From positions 1 to 64,000 of the forward strand of contig JANYAK010000003.1 in assembly GCA_025361335.1 (NCBI GenBank): 64,000 nt of DNA, given 5' to 3'. Within the stretch, counting starts at the first letter, position 1. The number at the start of each line of letters is the position of its first letter. Made by a program: the position numbers and the translations under genes. Below, piece after piece: positions 1 through 7,979 of the stretch. Origin of the DNA: Coriobacteriia bacterium. GTDB taxonomy: Bacteria > Actinomycetota > Coriobacteriia > Anaerosomatales > PALSA-660. The notes beneath the pieces were generated by a model. It saw only the letters and a program-made list of their open reading frames with translations, was not told the origin of the DNA and made no database searches.

Positions 1-145
1 CAGTAGCTGCCCGACCGGGTGGCGCGCGAAAGGGCTCCGTCGTGAGGCTGGCCCGAGTACCGCTCCTTCGGGGAGGCGTGAAACGGGAAGTCGGTGACTA
101 GACACTCCGCAGGCGAGGTTTCTTGGGACACCTCTATGTAGTGGC
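1..145. other. Unassigned DNA at window edge
   Basis: No recognisable gene. A short plus-strand frame is open from the window edge to a TAG near base 103, and it could be the C-terminus of a truncated protein. The stretch also has several GC-rich self-complementary segments and ends at a terminator hairpin, so a structured RNA is equally possible. I compared it by memory with RNase P, tmRNA, SRP and 5S/23S rRNA consensus segments and found no convincing match. Confidence 0.3.
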
Positions 146-173
146 AGGCCCGGCCCATTCGGACCGGGCCTTT
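146..173 (+). terminator. Intrinsic terminator-like hairpin
   Basis: AGGCCCGG pairs with CCGGGCCT across a 10-base loop and is followed by TTT on the plus strand. It most likely ends whatever plus-strand transcript enters from the left. It also lies just beyond the queD stop codon, so it could act in both directions. Confidence 0.6.
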
Positions 174-182
174 CCGTGTCTC

Positions 183-548
183 TCAGGGCCGGTAGACGAG
201 GCGCGCCACGGGCGATTCCCATACCGCGACCTCCACGACCTTCACGCCGGGATCGACCGCGGCCGCCAGCCGCTCGTAGACGACGCGCGCCAGGTTCTCC
301 GCCGTGGCGTTCATCTCGTCGAACGGCGGCACATCGTTGAGCATGACGTGGTCGTATGGCGCCAACACCGTCTCAAGGTCGTCCTTCAGCCGCTTGAAGT
401 CGTAGACGATCCCGATCTCGTCGAGTGCGGACCCCGCCACCGTGGCCTCGACGTCCCACGTGTGACCGTGGAGTCCCCGGCACTCCCCCGGATATCCTCG
501 CAGGGCGTGCGCGGCGTCGAAATGTCCCTTGACCGTGAGTTCATACAT
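183..548 (-). CDS. queD: 6-carboxytetrahydropterin synthase QueD
   Basis: Member of the 6-pyruvoyl/6-carboxytetrahydropterin synthase family (121 aa, full length for QueD). QueD converts dihydroneopterin triphosphate to 6-carboxytetrahydropterin, the second step toward queuosine and other 7-deazaguanines. Zinc ligands H14, H27 and H29 are visible in FDAAHAL and LHGHTW. The family Cys is C23, and the late Glu is in VWES (E111). ATG start with AGGAG five bases upstream; the RNase H stop is only 8 bp away, so the two are probably cotranscribed. No other queuosine gene is in the window, so the pathway assignment rests on the family alone. Confidence 0.9.
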   Translation of the reverse strand: MYELTVKGHFDAAHALRGYPGECRGLHGHTWDVEATVAGSALDEIGIVYDFKRLKDDLETVLAPYDHVMLNDVPPFDEMNATAENLARVVYERLAAAVDPGVKVVEVAVWESPVARLVYRP

Positions 549-556
549 CGAGGCTC

Positions 557-1015
557 CTAACCGAACAGAGGCGGCTGCCCGCCGCTGTCGCCCACGCCGT
601 CACCCACCGTGCACCGCCGGTCCATCGCAACGTTGCACAGTTCGTCGGCCATCTGGTTCTCAGCCCGCCGGACGTGGACGACCTTGAAGCGCTCGAAGCG
701 CGTCAGAAGCGCGACTGCGCGGGCATGCAGTGGGATCAGCCCCGCGTTGCGGACGCGGTACTGGCCGTTGACCTGCTTGACCATGAGCTCGGAGTCGGCG
801 CGCACCTCGATGTGCGACACGCCCTGGTCGACCGCCGTGGCCAGCCCCCAGATGAGCGCCTCGTACTCGGCCACGTTGTTGGTGGCCTCCCCGAGGTAGC
901 GGCCCCCGCTGCGGACGACCTCCCCGGCGCAGTCCTCGAGGACGAACCCGGCGCCCGCCGGACCCGGGTTGCCCCGGGCTCCCCCGTCGGTGCGGAGAAC
1001 ATGCGGCGCGGGCAT
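557..1015 (-). CDS. rnhA: RNase HI family ribonuclease
   Basis: Ribonuclease H type I fold (152 aa), predicted to cut RNA in RNA-DNA hybrids. The four catalytic acidic residues are visible: D10 (TDGGARGNPG), E50 (TNNVAEYEAL), D74 (RADSEL) and D124 (ENQMADEL). The motifs match the short actinobacterial and Bacillus YpdQ-like group better than E. coli RnhA, since the basic protrusion is absent. In mycobacteria the corresponding protein (Rv2228c) is fused to a CobC-like phosphatase; here the RNase H stands alone and a CobC-like gene lies elsewhere (24061). The ATG directly follows the stop of the upstream zinc-ribbon gene. Confidence 0.88.
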   Translation of the reverse strand: MPAPHVLRTDGGARGNPGPAGAGFVLEDCAGEVVRSGGRYLGEATNNVAEYEALIWGLATAVDQGVSHIEVRADSELMVKQVNGQYRVRNAGLIPLHARAVALLTRFERFKVVHVRRAENQMADELCNVAMDRRCTVGDGVGDSGGQPPLFG

Positions 1016-1732
1016 CTACCGCTGCCTCACGATGAGCATCCGGTGGCACATGGGGCATTCTCCGACATCGGGACCGGACAGCAGGCGGTCGAGCAGCCCC
1101 GCGGGCATGCCCACACGGCACACGCTGCACGTGTGGCCCTCCAGGACTCCCAGAGCGATCCCATGTCGCGCCTCACGCAGGGTCTCGTACTTCGATCGGA
1201 GTGCGGGAGACAGGCGTTCGGACAGCGCGGCGCGCTCCGCGGCCAAGACGTCGAGATCGTGGATGAGCGACCCGCCCCTGACCTTGAACGCGCTCACGAG
1301 CTCGGCTTCCTTCGCCTTGCCCGCGGTCACGGCGGCCGCGATACGCGCGACTTGCGCCGTCGCCGCGTCGCGCTTGGCCATCCCGGCCAGCACGTCGTTC
1401 TCGAGCGCATCCAGCCGGCGTTTCAGGGCGCTGAGCTCCAGCGAGATGGCCTGCAGCTCCTTCGGGTGCGTGACAGATCCCGACAGCAGCTTCGCCTGCT
1501 CGGTCTCGATCTTGCCGGAAAACACCGCCGCCTCATCCTCGAGCCTCTTGATCCCCGCGTCGATGGCGCGCGCGGCGACCTCGCTGCGGCGCAGCAGCGT
1601 CTCGATCTCGGCGATCTTGGCCCGAGCGACGAGGATCGCGCGCTTCTCGGGTATCTCGTCGAGCTGCTTGCTCACGCGCAGCGCGCGGAGGTCGTGGTCC
1701 TGCAGTTCGGCCAGGATTCGCGTCTCTTGCAT
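1016..1732 (-). CDS. C4-type zinc-ribbon coiled-coil protein (CdsZ/Rv2229c-like)
   Basis: 238 aa. Residues 1 to about 170 are a long charged, heptad-rich coiled coil. The C-terminus carries two CxxC pairs (CSVC and CPMC) that form a zinc ribbon. This architecture is that of the Rv2229c/CdsZ family, a conserved neighbour of nif3 with roles suggested in RNA or nucleic-acid binding; its precise function is not established here. It abuts both nif3 (upstream) and the RNase H gene (downstream) with no intergenic bases, so the three are surely one transcript. Confidence 0.8.
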   Translation of the reverse strand: MQETRILAELQDHDLRALRVSKQLDEIPEKRAILVARAKIAEIETLLRRSEVAARAIDAGIKRLEDEAAVFSGKIETEQAKLLSGSVTHPKELQAISLELSALKRRLDALENDVLAGMAKRDAATAQVARIAAAVTAGKAKEAELVSAFKVRGGSLIHDLDVLAAERAALSERLSPALRSKYETLREARHGIALGVLEGHTCSVCRVGMPAGLLDRLLSGPDVGECPMCHRMLIVRQR

Positions 1733-2845
1733 CTAAGACCCCTCCGACGTCCACCAATGAGTACGTGCGGCGTCTACGACCACGTTGCCCGAGCCGATCC
1801 CGGGAGTACGTGCCGCGGCCGCGGCCAGGAAGGGCACCATGGGCCATTCGGTGGCGTCGTGACCTGCCTCGATGACCGTCAGCCCCATCGTCACCGCGTC
1901 GAGCGCCTCATGATAGCGCAGCTCGCCGGTCACGATGACGTCCGCGCCCGCGGCGCGAGCATCCGGGAGCAGGGACCCCCCGGAGCCCGGGGCGATGGCG
2001 ATCCTGGCGATCCGCCGGGACCGCGGGCCCCACACCGTCGGACGGACGTCGAGCGCGCGTGCCACCGACGCCGCCACCCTCTCCAAGGTGGATGCCGGCG
2101 GAGCGTCGCACAGGCGCCCGAGTCGTGCCGCGCCGCGGGATATCCCCGCCTCTCCGACGACGATGAGCGGCTCCTCGTACGGGTGCGCCGCTCTCAGCGC
2201 GTCGATGACGGCGGCAGCGCGGTCCCGTGCGCAGACCGCCTCGATGCGCGTCTCCGGAGCCACGACCGCTCCCGACGCTGCCTTCCCTACCGGCGTCGAG
2301 TCGGGCAGCGGGGTGTAGCGACCCTCTCCCCCGCCCACGAACGAACATGCGTCGTACGATCCGACGCGTCCGGCGCCCGCGTCGGCGAGCGCCCCCAGCA
2401 GCCTCTCAACGGCACCGGGTGGAGCATACGTCGTGATGGTGGCGACCTGCTGGTCGGACCGCTCCAGCGGCTCACCCGCGGACAGGCCCAGTGCGATCGG
2501 CAGCGCCGACGCCCCCGCGGGCGATCGGTCCAGGTTGGTGTGGGCGGCGACGAGCGCGATCCCCGCGCGCGTCGCCGCGAACGGGACGCCGGCCATCCCC
2601 GCGGCCGCCCGCAGCCCGGCGGGCGCTTCCAGGAACGCGGGGTGGTGCGTGAGCAGGACGCCCGCGCCGGCGTCGATCGCACCGGCGAGCGCCTCGGGAG
2701 TCGGGTCCAAGGACACGAACACCCGGCGCAGCGGCGCCTCCGCGTCCCCCGTGAGAAGCCCGACCCGGTCCCACGGCTCCGCCCACTGCGACGGCATCTC
2801 CCGCTGCAGCGTATCGAGCAGATCGGCAACGCGCGCTCCCGTCAC
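1733..2845 (-). CDS. Nif3-like dinuclear metal centre protein
   Basis: Nif3/YqfO family (370 aa). These are hexameric dimetal proteins of uncertain reaction, often annotated GTP cyclohydrolase I type 2 homologues. Metal ligands are visible in LTHHP, HTNLD and EAGHDATEW. A central PII-like insert (about residues 150-240, from SYDACSF to EPLIVV) marks the long form seen in Gram-positives. GTG start overlapping the upstream PHP gene by four bases (GTGA). The cluster with the zinc-ribbon protein and RNase H matches the mycobacterial order. Confidence 0.87.
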   Translation of the reverse strand: MTGARVADLLDTLQREMPSQWAEPWDRVGLLTGDAEAPLRRVFVSLDPTPEALAGAIDAGAGVLLTHHPAFLEAPAGLRAAAGMAGVPFAATRAGIALVAAHTNLDRSPAGASALPIALGLSAGEPLERSDQQVATITTYAPPGAVERLLGALADAGAGRVGSYDACSFVGGGEGRYTPLPDSTPVGKAASGAVVAPETRIEAVCARDRAAAVIDALRAAHPYEEPLIVVGEAGISRGAARLGRLCDAPPASTLERVAASVARALDVRPTVWGPRSRRIARIAIAPGSGGSLLPDARAAGADVIVTGELRYHEALDAVTMGLTVIEAGHDATEWPMVPFLAAAAARTPGIGSGNVVVDAARTHWWTSEGS

Positions 2846-3639
2846 AGCCCTACCTCCTCAGCCACTCGTCCTCGGAATACCATTATCGAGTCGTACCCCG
2901 CCTCACGCAGGAGGTGCCGGGCAGCGGACAGGTCGCGGCCGACGTCCGCGGGGGTGTGCGCGTCGGAGCCGGTCGTCGCGGGTACGCCCGCGGCGCGACA
3001 GGCGCGCAGCAACCCCAGAGCCGGGTAGATCTCGGCGCAGGGCTTGCGCAGCCCGGCACTGTTGACCTCGACAGCCACGCCCGCGGACGCGAAGGCGTCG
3101 GCGGTCGCCTCGTACCAGACGCGCAGTCCGTGCGCGGGGCGGTCGCCGAACTTCTTCACCAGATCCGGATGCGCCATCACGTCGAACAGGCCGCTCGCGC
3201 ACGCCCGCGAGAGATCGTCGAAGTAGCGCTTCCACAGGCGATCGGGTGTCCACTCCGCATAGCGCGCTCGCAAGTCGGGGTCGTCGAAGGCCCAGTCGTC
3301 GATGAAATGCACCGAGCCGAGCACGATATCGAAGGGGTAGGCATCCAGCGCCTCCGCCACCATGCCCTCGTGCCGCGGTATCCAGTCAGCCTCGACGCCG
3401 AGCAGCACCTCGGGTCCGCCGCTGGTGACGCACTCGGCGGCAAGGGCGCGGACCTCGGAGACGTAGTCGGGTAGCTCCCGCCATGCCATCGCGTAGCCGG
3501 AAGGATACCCGGCCGGCAGCGGCAGATGGTCGCAGAACGCCATGGTGCGCACACCTGCCGCCGCAGCGGCTGCGGCATACTCCGCCACGGCCCCCTCGGC
3601 ATGTCCGCACCGGGACGTGTGCACGTGCAGATCGATCAT
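2842..3639 (-). CDS. PHP-domain phosphatase (histidinol-phosphatase-like)
   Basis: PHP superfamily metal-dependent phosphoesterase, 265 aa. Metal-binding motifs are in order: DLHVHTSRCGHA at the start, FCDHLP, EADWIP, GSVHFIDDW, VMAHPDLVKKF and GSDAHTPADVG near the end. It resembles HisK-type histidinol phosphatase (last-but-one step of histidine synthesis), but PHP proteins act on varied phosphoesters and no other histidine-specific gene is adjacent. I chose the ATG at 3639 (MIDLHVH), preceded by GGGGAGG and overlapping the mnmA stop as ATGA. The ORF track extends 17 residues further without support. Confidence 0.75.
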   Translation of the reverse strand: MIDLHVHTSRCGHAEGAVAEYAAAAAAAGVRTMAFCDHLPLPAGYPSGYAMAWRELPDYVSEVRALAAECVTSGGPEVLLGVEADWIPRHEGMVAEALDAYPFDIVLGSVHFIDDWAFDDPDLRARYAEWTPDRLWKRYFDDLSRACASGLFDVMAHPDLVKKFGDRPAHGLRVWYEATADAFASAGVAVEVNSAGLRKPCAEIYPALGLLRACRAAGVPATTGSDAHTPADVGRDLSAARHLLREAGYDSIMVFRGRVAEEVGL

Positions 3640-4685
3640 CTCGCCTCCCCCACTTCGCCGCCACCCAGCACGATGTCCCCGTCGCGGCACACCACGGCCT
3701 GTCCTGGCGCCACGGCCTCCACGAAGGAATCGAAGCGTACGACGAGGCGCCCCGCCTCGACACCCGCGATCGCCCGGTGCTCCTGGCCGCGGTAGCGGAC
3801 CTGCCCACTCACGCGGCGCGGGGCATCACCGCCACGCCACGCGAGATGGTCGGCCCATACCGTGGAGACCCGAAGGTCCGCGCGGTCGCCGACCACGACC
3901 CTGCGCTCGCCGGGCAGGACCTGCGTGACGTACGCGGGCGTTCCGCGCTGCACGCCGGTCCCCTTGCGCTGGCCTATCGTGAACCCCACCGCCCCGTCGT
4001 GGTGCCCGACGACGTCACCGGAACCGTCCACCAGCTCCCCGGGCTCGAACGCCTCGGGCCGACGGCCACGGACGAACGCCCGCACGTCTCCGTCGGGGAC
4101 GAAACACGTCTCCTGACTCTCGGCGTGCATCGCGGTGGGAAGTCCCCGCGCGAGTGCCTGCGCCCTCACGTCGGGCTTGGTGAGGTCTCCGACCGGGAAC
4201 GCCGCGTGCGCGAGCTGCTCGGGTGTCATCCGATACAGGAAGTAGGCCTGATCCTTCGCGCGGTCGGCCGCCCTCGCGAGCCACGCGACCCCGTCTGCGT
4301 CGACGGAGATCCTGGCGTAGTGACCCGTCGCCAGCAGGTCCACGTCCTGGAGCCTCGCCCGCCGCAGCAGCTCGCCGTACTTCACAGAATCGTTGCAGGC
4401 GATGCAGGGATTCGGCGTGCGCCCGGCCGCGTACTCCTCGCAGAACATCTCCACGACGGCGCTGTCGAACACGTCGCGCATGTCCAGGGTGTAGTGCGGG
4501 ATGCCGAGAAGGTCGCACACGCGCTTCGCGTCACGGACCGAGCCCGAGGGGCAGCATCCTCCCGGGGCGTCCTCCCCCTGCAGCCTCATCGTGACCCCTG
4601 TGACGTCGTGCCCCGCTTCGACCAGGAGCGCGGCGGCGACCGATGAGTCGACGCCTCCGCTCATCGCGGCCCAGACGCGCGCCAT
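3636..4685 (-). CDS. mnmA: tRNA-specific 2-thiouridylase MnmA
   Basis: ATP-pyrophosphatase family enzyme (349 aa) that thiolates U34 of tRNA Glu, Gln and Lys, taking sulfur that originates from a cysteine desulfurase. PP-loop SGGVDSS at residues 9-15. The two catalytic cysteines are C94 (PNPCIAC) and C194 (QETCFVPDGD). The C-terminal beta-barrel region is present to full length. It lies 36 bp downstream of iscU and two genes from iscS, matching its need for activated sulfur. The 3' end overlaps the PHP gene by four bases. Confidence 0.95.
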   Translation of the reverse strand: MARVWAAMSGGVDSSVAAALLVEAGHDVTGVTMRLQGEDAPGGCCPSGSVRDAKRVCDLLGIPHYTLDMRDVFDSAVVEMFCEEYAAGRTPNPCIACNDSVKYGELLRRARLQDVDLLATGHYARISVDADGVAWLARAADRAKDQAYFLYRMTPEQLAHAAFPVGDLTKPDVRAQALARGLPTAMHAESQETCFVPDGDVRAFVRGRRPEAFEPGELVDGSGDVVGHHDGAVGFTIGQRKGTGVQRGTPAYVTQVLPGERRVVVGDRADLRVSTVWADHLAWRGGDAPRRVSGQVRYRGQEHRAIAGVEAGRLVVRFDSFVEAVAPGQAVVCRDGDIVLGGGEVGEAR

Positions 4686-4721
4686 GGCCCGATCACCGCC
4701 CCCCGTGTCGGGAGGTCGCGA

Positions 4722-5189
4722 TCACAGGTCGCACGCCTCCGGTGTGGTCGGGATGGCCTCGGCGTGCGGGTCGAAGTTCGGATCCTCCGACAGGATCGGG
4801 CCGGCGATGGGCGGTCGGCCGTTCTTGACGAGGTAGTCGTCGACGGCGGCCTTCAGGCCATCCGTGGCGAGTACCGAGCAATGCATCTTCGCCGGCGGCA
4901 GTCCGCCGAGCTCCTCGGCGACGTGCTTCTTGGTGATCGATACCGCTTCTTCGAGCGACATGCCCCGCGCCATCTCCGTGACGATGGACGACGTCGCGAT
5001 GGCCGCCCCGCAGCCGAGCGTCTGGAACTTGATGTCGTCGATATGGTCGTTCTCGACCGAGATCGTGATCTTCATGACATCGCCGCATACCGGGTTGCCG
5101 ACCTCGCCCACGCCGTCGGCGTCGGGGATCACGCCCACGTTGCGCGGGTTGTTGAAGTGATCCATCACCTTGTCCGAGTAGAGCATCAT
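4722..5189 (-). CDS. iscU: Fe-S cluster scaffold IscU/NifU N-domain
   Basis: Scaffold protein (155 aa) on which IscS-derived sulfur and iron are assembled into Fe-S clusters. The three cluster cysteines C35 (VCGD), C60 (LGCGAA) and C104 (MHCSVLA) and the accessory D37 are conserved. The C-terminus is about 20 residues longer than E. coli IscU. Two consecutive ATG codons (5189 and 5186) follow GCGAGGG; the second has the better spacing. The ORF track extends about 90 residues further upstream, through the intergenic space into iscS, and that part is not coding in this frame. Confidence 0.93.
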   Translation of the reverse strand: MMLYSDKVMDHFNNPRNVGVIPDADGVGEVGNPVCGDVMKITISVENDHIDDIKFQTLGCGAAIATSSIVTEMARGMSLEEAVSITKKHVAEELGGLPPAKMHCSVLATDGLKAAVDDYLVKNGRPPIAGPILSEDPNFDPHAEAIPTTPEACDL

Positions 5190-5245
5190 CCCTCGCTTCT
5201 CTTCATCGTCCGCCTCCGCGCCCGGCCGACGGACCGTGATCCTCC

Positions 5246-6442
5246 CTACGATCCATTCCCGAACATGCGCGCATACACCGGGGACATGGCTCTCAAGCGC
5301 TCGATGATCGGCGGGAGCACGTCCAGGAAGTAGTCGATGTCCTCCGTCGTCGTGAAGCGTCCTATCGTCAGCCGGAGCGAGCCGTGCGCGATCTCGGGAG
5401 GACAGCCGATGGCGAGCAGGACGTGGCTCGGCTCGAGCGACCCCGACGAGCATGCCGAGCCCGTCGAGACGGCGATGCCGCGGTTGTCGAGCTGGAGGAG
5501 CATGGCCTCACCCTCGACCCCCTTGATGACGAGGTTCGCCGTGCCGGGGAGGTGAGCGTCGAGCGTGCCGTTCAGTGCCGTGTTCGGCATGGCGAGGATG
5601 CCTTGGATGGCGCGATCGCGCAGGGCCGTCTCGCGCGGGTTCTCGGTCTCGCGCTCCTCCTCCATCAACTCGAGCGCGCGCGCGAACCCCACGGCGCCGG
5701 CGACATTCTGGGTGCCCGAGCGGCGCTTACCTTCCTGGCCGCCTCCCATGATGAGCGCCTCGTAAGGAGTGCCCCTTTTCAGGTACATCACGCCGACACC
5801 CTTGGGTCCGTAGATCTTGTGACCGGTGAACGTCGCGGCGTCCACGCCGAGGTCCTTCGCGTCCCAGGCCACCTTGCCGAGCACCTGCACGGCGTCTGTG
5901 TGGAAGTACGCTCCCGACTCATGGGCGACCGCGGCCAGTTCTTTGATCGGCATGACCGTGCCCAGCTCGTTGTTCGCGTGCATCACCGAGACGAGAGCCG
6001 TGTCGGGCCTCATGACCGCGCGCAGGTCGTCGGCGTACACGACGCCATCAGGCCTCGGCATCACGATGCTGACTTCGAACCCGTGCTTGCCGAGGTACTC
6101 GGCCGGCTCGAGGACCGCCTTGTGCTCGAAGCCCGACACGACGATGTGTGCGCCCCGGCCACGCGTCACCGCGGCACGCGAGATGCCGAGCACCGCGGCG
6201 TTGTCGCCCTCGCTGCCTCCGCCCGTGAACACGACCTCCGGCACGTTGGCGCCGATGAGCGCCGCGACGCGCTCGCGTGCGTCCTCCAGCCCCCGGTAGG
6301 CGTCGCGGCCGAGCGCATAGAGGCTGTTGGCGTTGCCGTATCGTTCGCTCATGAACGGCAGCATGGCCTCGAGCACCCGCGCGTCGACCGGAGTGGTCGC
6401 CGCGTAGTCGAGGTATATGGTCCTGCTCTCTTCCTGTGCCAT
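5246..6442 (-). CDS. iscS: Cysteine desulfurase IscS/NifS
   Basis: PLP-dependent class V aminotransferase fold (398 aa) that releases sulfur from cysteine as an enzyme persulfide for Fe-S assembly and tRNA thiolation. PLP lysine K209 lies in TFTGHKIYGPKG. The active-site cysteine C331 lies in STGSACSSGSLEPSH, within the long loop typical of IscS (group I). Start chosen at MAQEES with GAGGAGG 12 bases upstream; an alternative ATG at 6463 overlaps the iscR stop. Order iscR-iscS-iscU is the standard Isc arrangement, here without iscA or hscBA. Confidence 0.94.
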   Translation of the reverse strand: MAQEESRTIYLDYAATTPVDARVLEAMLPFMSERYGNANSLYALGRDAYRGLEDARERVAALIGANVPEVVFTGGGSEGDNAAVLGISRAAVTRGRGAHIVVSGFEHKAVLEPAEYLGKHGFEVSIVMPRPDGVVYADDLRAVMRPDTALVSVMHANNELGTVMPIKELAAVAHESGAYFHTDAVQVLGKVAWDAKDLGVDAATFTGHKIYGPKGVGVMYLKRGTPYEALIMGGGQEGKRRSGTQNVAGAVGFARALELMEEERETENPRETALRDRAIQGILAMPNTALNGTLDAHLPGTANLVIKGVEGEAMLLQLDNRGIAVSTGSACSSGSLEPSHVLLAIGCPPEIAHGSLRLTIGRFTTTEDIDYFLDVLPPIIERLRAMSPVYARMFGNGS

Positions 6443-6462
6443 GACTCTGAAGCGCCTCCTCA

Positions 6463-6906
6463 TCAGGCGGTCCGGTGCGGACCGCGTTCTCCCGAATCGA
6501 TGGCGGTCTGCGAGCCCGCCAGAGTGCCGAGACTGGTGGTGGCGAAGACGTCTCTGAGAGCCTCCGTCGCACGCGTCCACACAGTTCCGGCCGCGCACAC
6601 CGGGCTGCGTTCGCAACCGCCGCCTCCTCCGCACTGCGTCGGCTGCAGCGGTCCCTCGAGCGCCTCGACAACGTCCAGAACGGTGATCGCCATGGGGTCG
6701 CGGCTCAACTCGAACCCTCCGCGCGCCCCCCGGACGGCGGTGACGAGGCCCGCCTGCCGCATGGAGACGAACAGCTGCTCGAGGAACTTCGGTGGGATCT
6801 TCTGACGCTCGGCCACGCCTCGCGCGCTGACAGGCCCGCCGCCGTAGCGGCAGGCCAAGTCGATGAGGGCGAGTAGCCCGTACTCGCTGCGCGCTGTCAG
6901 ACGCAT
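6463..6906 (-). CDS. iscR: Rrf2-family regulator, IscR-like
   Basis: 147 aa winged-helix regulator of the Rrf2 family. The wHTH occupies about residues 1-65 (MRLTARSEYGLLAL, GGFELSR). Three cysteines at C92, C98 and C104 have the exact C-x5-C-x5-C spacing of the [2Fe-2S] ligands of E. coli IscR, so it is predicted to sense Fe-S status and control the iscS-iscU unit below it. Start chosen at ATG 6906 (GGAG six bases upstream) rather than the TTG at 6930 in the ORF track. A palindrome sits about 30 bp upstream of this start. Confidence 0.9.
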   Translation of the reverse strand: MRLTARSEYGLLALIDLACRYGGGPVSARGVAERQKIPPKFLEQLFVSMRQAGLVTAVRGARGGFELSRDPMAITVLDVVEALEGPLQPTQCGGGGGCERSPVCAAGTVWTRATEALRDVFATTSLGTLAGSQTAIDSGERGPHRTA

Positions 6907-6934
6907 GCCATGCTCCGCCCTGTCCGTCAATCCC

Positions 6935-6947
6935 TACCTATAAGGTA
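6935..6947. promoter_or_regulatory. Palindromic operator candidate upstream of iscR
   Basis: TACCT-ATA-AGGTA is a perfect 13-bp inverted repeat in an AT-rich patch, unusual for this genome, just upstream of iscR. It is a plausible binding site for the IscR-like protein itself (autoregulation). Assignment to a specific Rrf2 motif class is inference. Confidence 0.5.
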
Positions 6948-6999
6948 TGGAATGGACGATAGGCTCGCGAACAGCGGCTGTCAACGGTCCGTGACGGGC

Positions 7000-7044
7000 G
7001 GTCTGTCCGCCGGTCTCTCCGCGGTCTCTCCGCGGTCTCTCCGC
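7000..7044. repeat. Short tandem repeat (11 bp, about 4 copies)
   Basis: GGTCTCTCCGC occurs three times head to tail (7012-7044), preceded by a one-mismatch copy GGTCTGTCCGC at 7000-7010. It lies between iscR and the 3' end of the unknown gene at 7052. No function is evident; it is a candidate variable-number repeat. Confidence 0.75.
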
Positions 7045-7051
7045 GACGAAG

Positions 7052-7744
7052 TCAGTCCTCCACGTTAGCCGAGCGGATCACCGACAGGACCTCGCCCACG
7101 TCGATGTTGGCCACCGGCGCTAGGAGGATCACCGCCTTGGCGTGGTCGACCGCACCCGACGTCTGGAGCCGCACTATCTCCTCGAGATGGTCGAGCCAGA
7201 TGACCCTCATGACGTGATACAGGTGCCCCTGGCGGATCGCAACCTTGAAGACGTCGGCCGACTGCTGGCCGTCCACGATGAACAGGACGGCGGCATCCGG
7301 GCCCGCGAGCTGCTCCCTGTGAGTCGAGATCTCGGACACGTAGTGGCTCGCCGCAGCCATGGAGACGGGCCGGTCGACGGCGCGCGTGAGGATGGTCACC
7401 CCGGTCGGGGAATCCCACACACCGTCGGGACGCGCGTCGAAGCCGAGCGTCGCACCCGCGGCCGAGGCGCGCGCCCGGAACTGCCGGCGCAACGCGGCGT
7501 CCTGGTCGTCCTTGGCCGTCGACGGGGTGAGTACCACGCCGGGCAGGGCCTCCTGAGCCTCCTCGCGAAGTTCCCGCACCGCCTTGGGCGTGCCAAGGTC
7601 GCGGACGTCGCGCGTCAACGCGTCCTTCGCGTCCATCGTGAGCAGCTCCGCGAACCGCGGGTTGCTGACCTCCAACTTGAGCCCGAAGACCTCAAGCACC
7701 GCGAATCGGCAGTTCTCGTCGGACTCTCGGTCGTCCTTGGACAT
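7052..7744 (-). CDS. Hypothetical protein, unknown function
   Basis: 230 aa soluble protein; I do not recognise the family. There are no signal peptide, membrane segments or cysteine motifs. The N-terminal part is charged (MSKDDRESDE...). The C-terminal half has an alternating hydrophobic pattern (VLFIVDGQQSADVFKVAIRQ, KAVILLAPVANIDVGEVLSVI) that suggests an alpha/beta fold, perhaps restriction-endonuclease-like or a sensor, but this is a guess. Start at ATG 7744 has AGGAG eight bases upstream; the ORF track adds 59 unsupported residues. It stands alone between iscR and the rib operon. Confidence 0.7.
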   Translation of the reverse strand: MSKDDRESDENCRFAVLEVFGLKLEVSNPRFAELLTMDAKDALTRDVRDLGTPKAVRELREEAQEALPGVVLTPSTAKDDQDAALRRQFRARASAAGATLGFDARPDGVWDSPTGVTILTRAVDRPVSMAAASHYVSEISTHREQLAGPDAAVLFIVDGQQSADVFKVAIRQGHLYHVMRVIWLDHLEEIVRLQTSGAVDHAKAVILLAPVANIDVGEVLSVIRSANVED

Positions 7745-7944
7745 CGGATGGGCTCCTCTCGAGCGGTCGGGTTCGGCGAGCGTGGGGCATCCTTCCGGTT
7801 CCACAATATACGTATCGTCGCTCTCAAGCGACCGCCGAACTGAACCCGTCCGCGCGTCGTCGCCGGATCGGCGCCGCTCGGAGCCTATGAGCTCGCGGTC
7901 ACGCTCCCCTGGAGCCCACACGGCGGATGTGGACCCGAGGTGCG

Positions 7945-7973
7945 TTGCGAGGCCGGTGCGTGCGTGTTACAGT
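7945..7973 (+). promoter_or_regulatory. Sigma-70-like promoter, plus strand
   Basis: TTGCGA (-35) and TACAGT (-10) are separated by exactly 17 bases. No plus-strand gene follows; instead a GC-rich stretch of about 100 bases leads to the terminator at 8073-8108. This promoter could drive a small RNA. The pairing could also be chance. Confidence 0.4.
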
Positions 7974-7979
7974 CTGCTC

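Noticed and set aside
1-145. RNase P, tmRNA, SRP or rRNA fragment
   Set aside because: No diagnostic conserved blocks could be matched, so the stretch is left unassigned.
674-3028. 784-aa plus-strand open frame
   Set aside because: Antisense shadow of the RNase H, zinc-ribbon and nif3 genes; Arg/Gly/Asp-rich composition without domains. The same applies to the other long plus-strand frames over minus-strand genes (for example 11950-13755, 22783-24600, 26634-28904, 49095-51320, 55222-57102).
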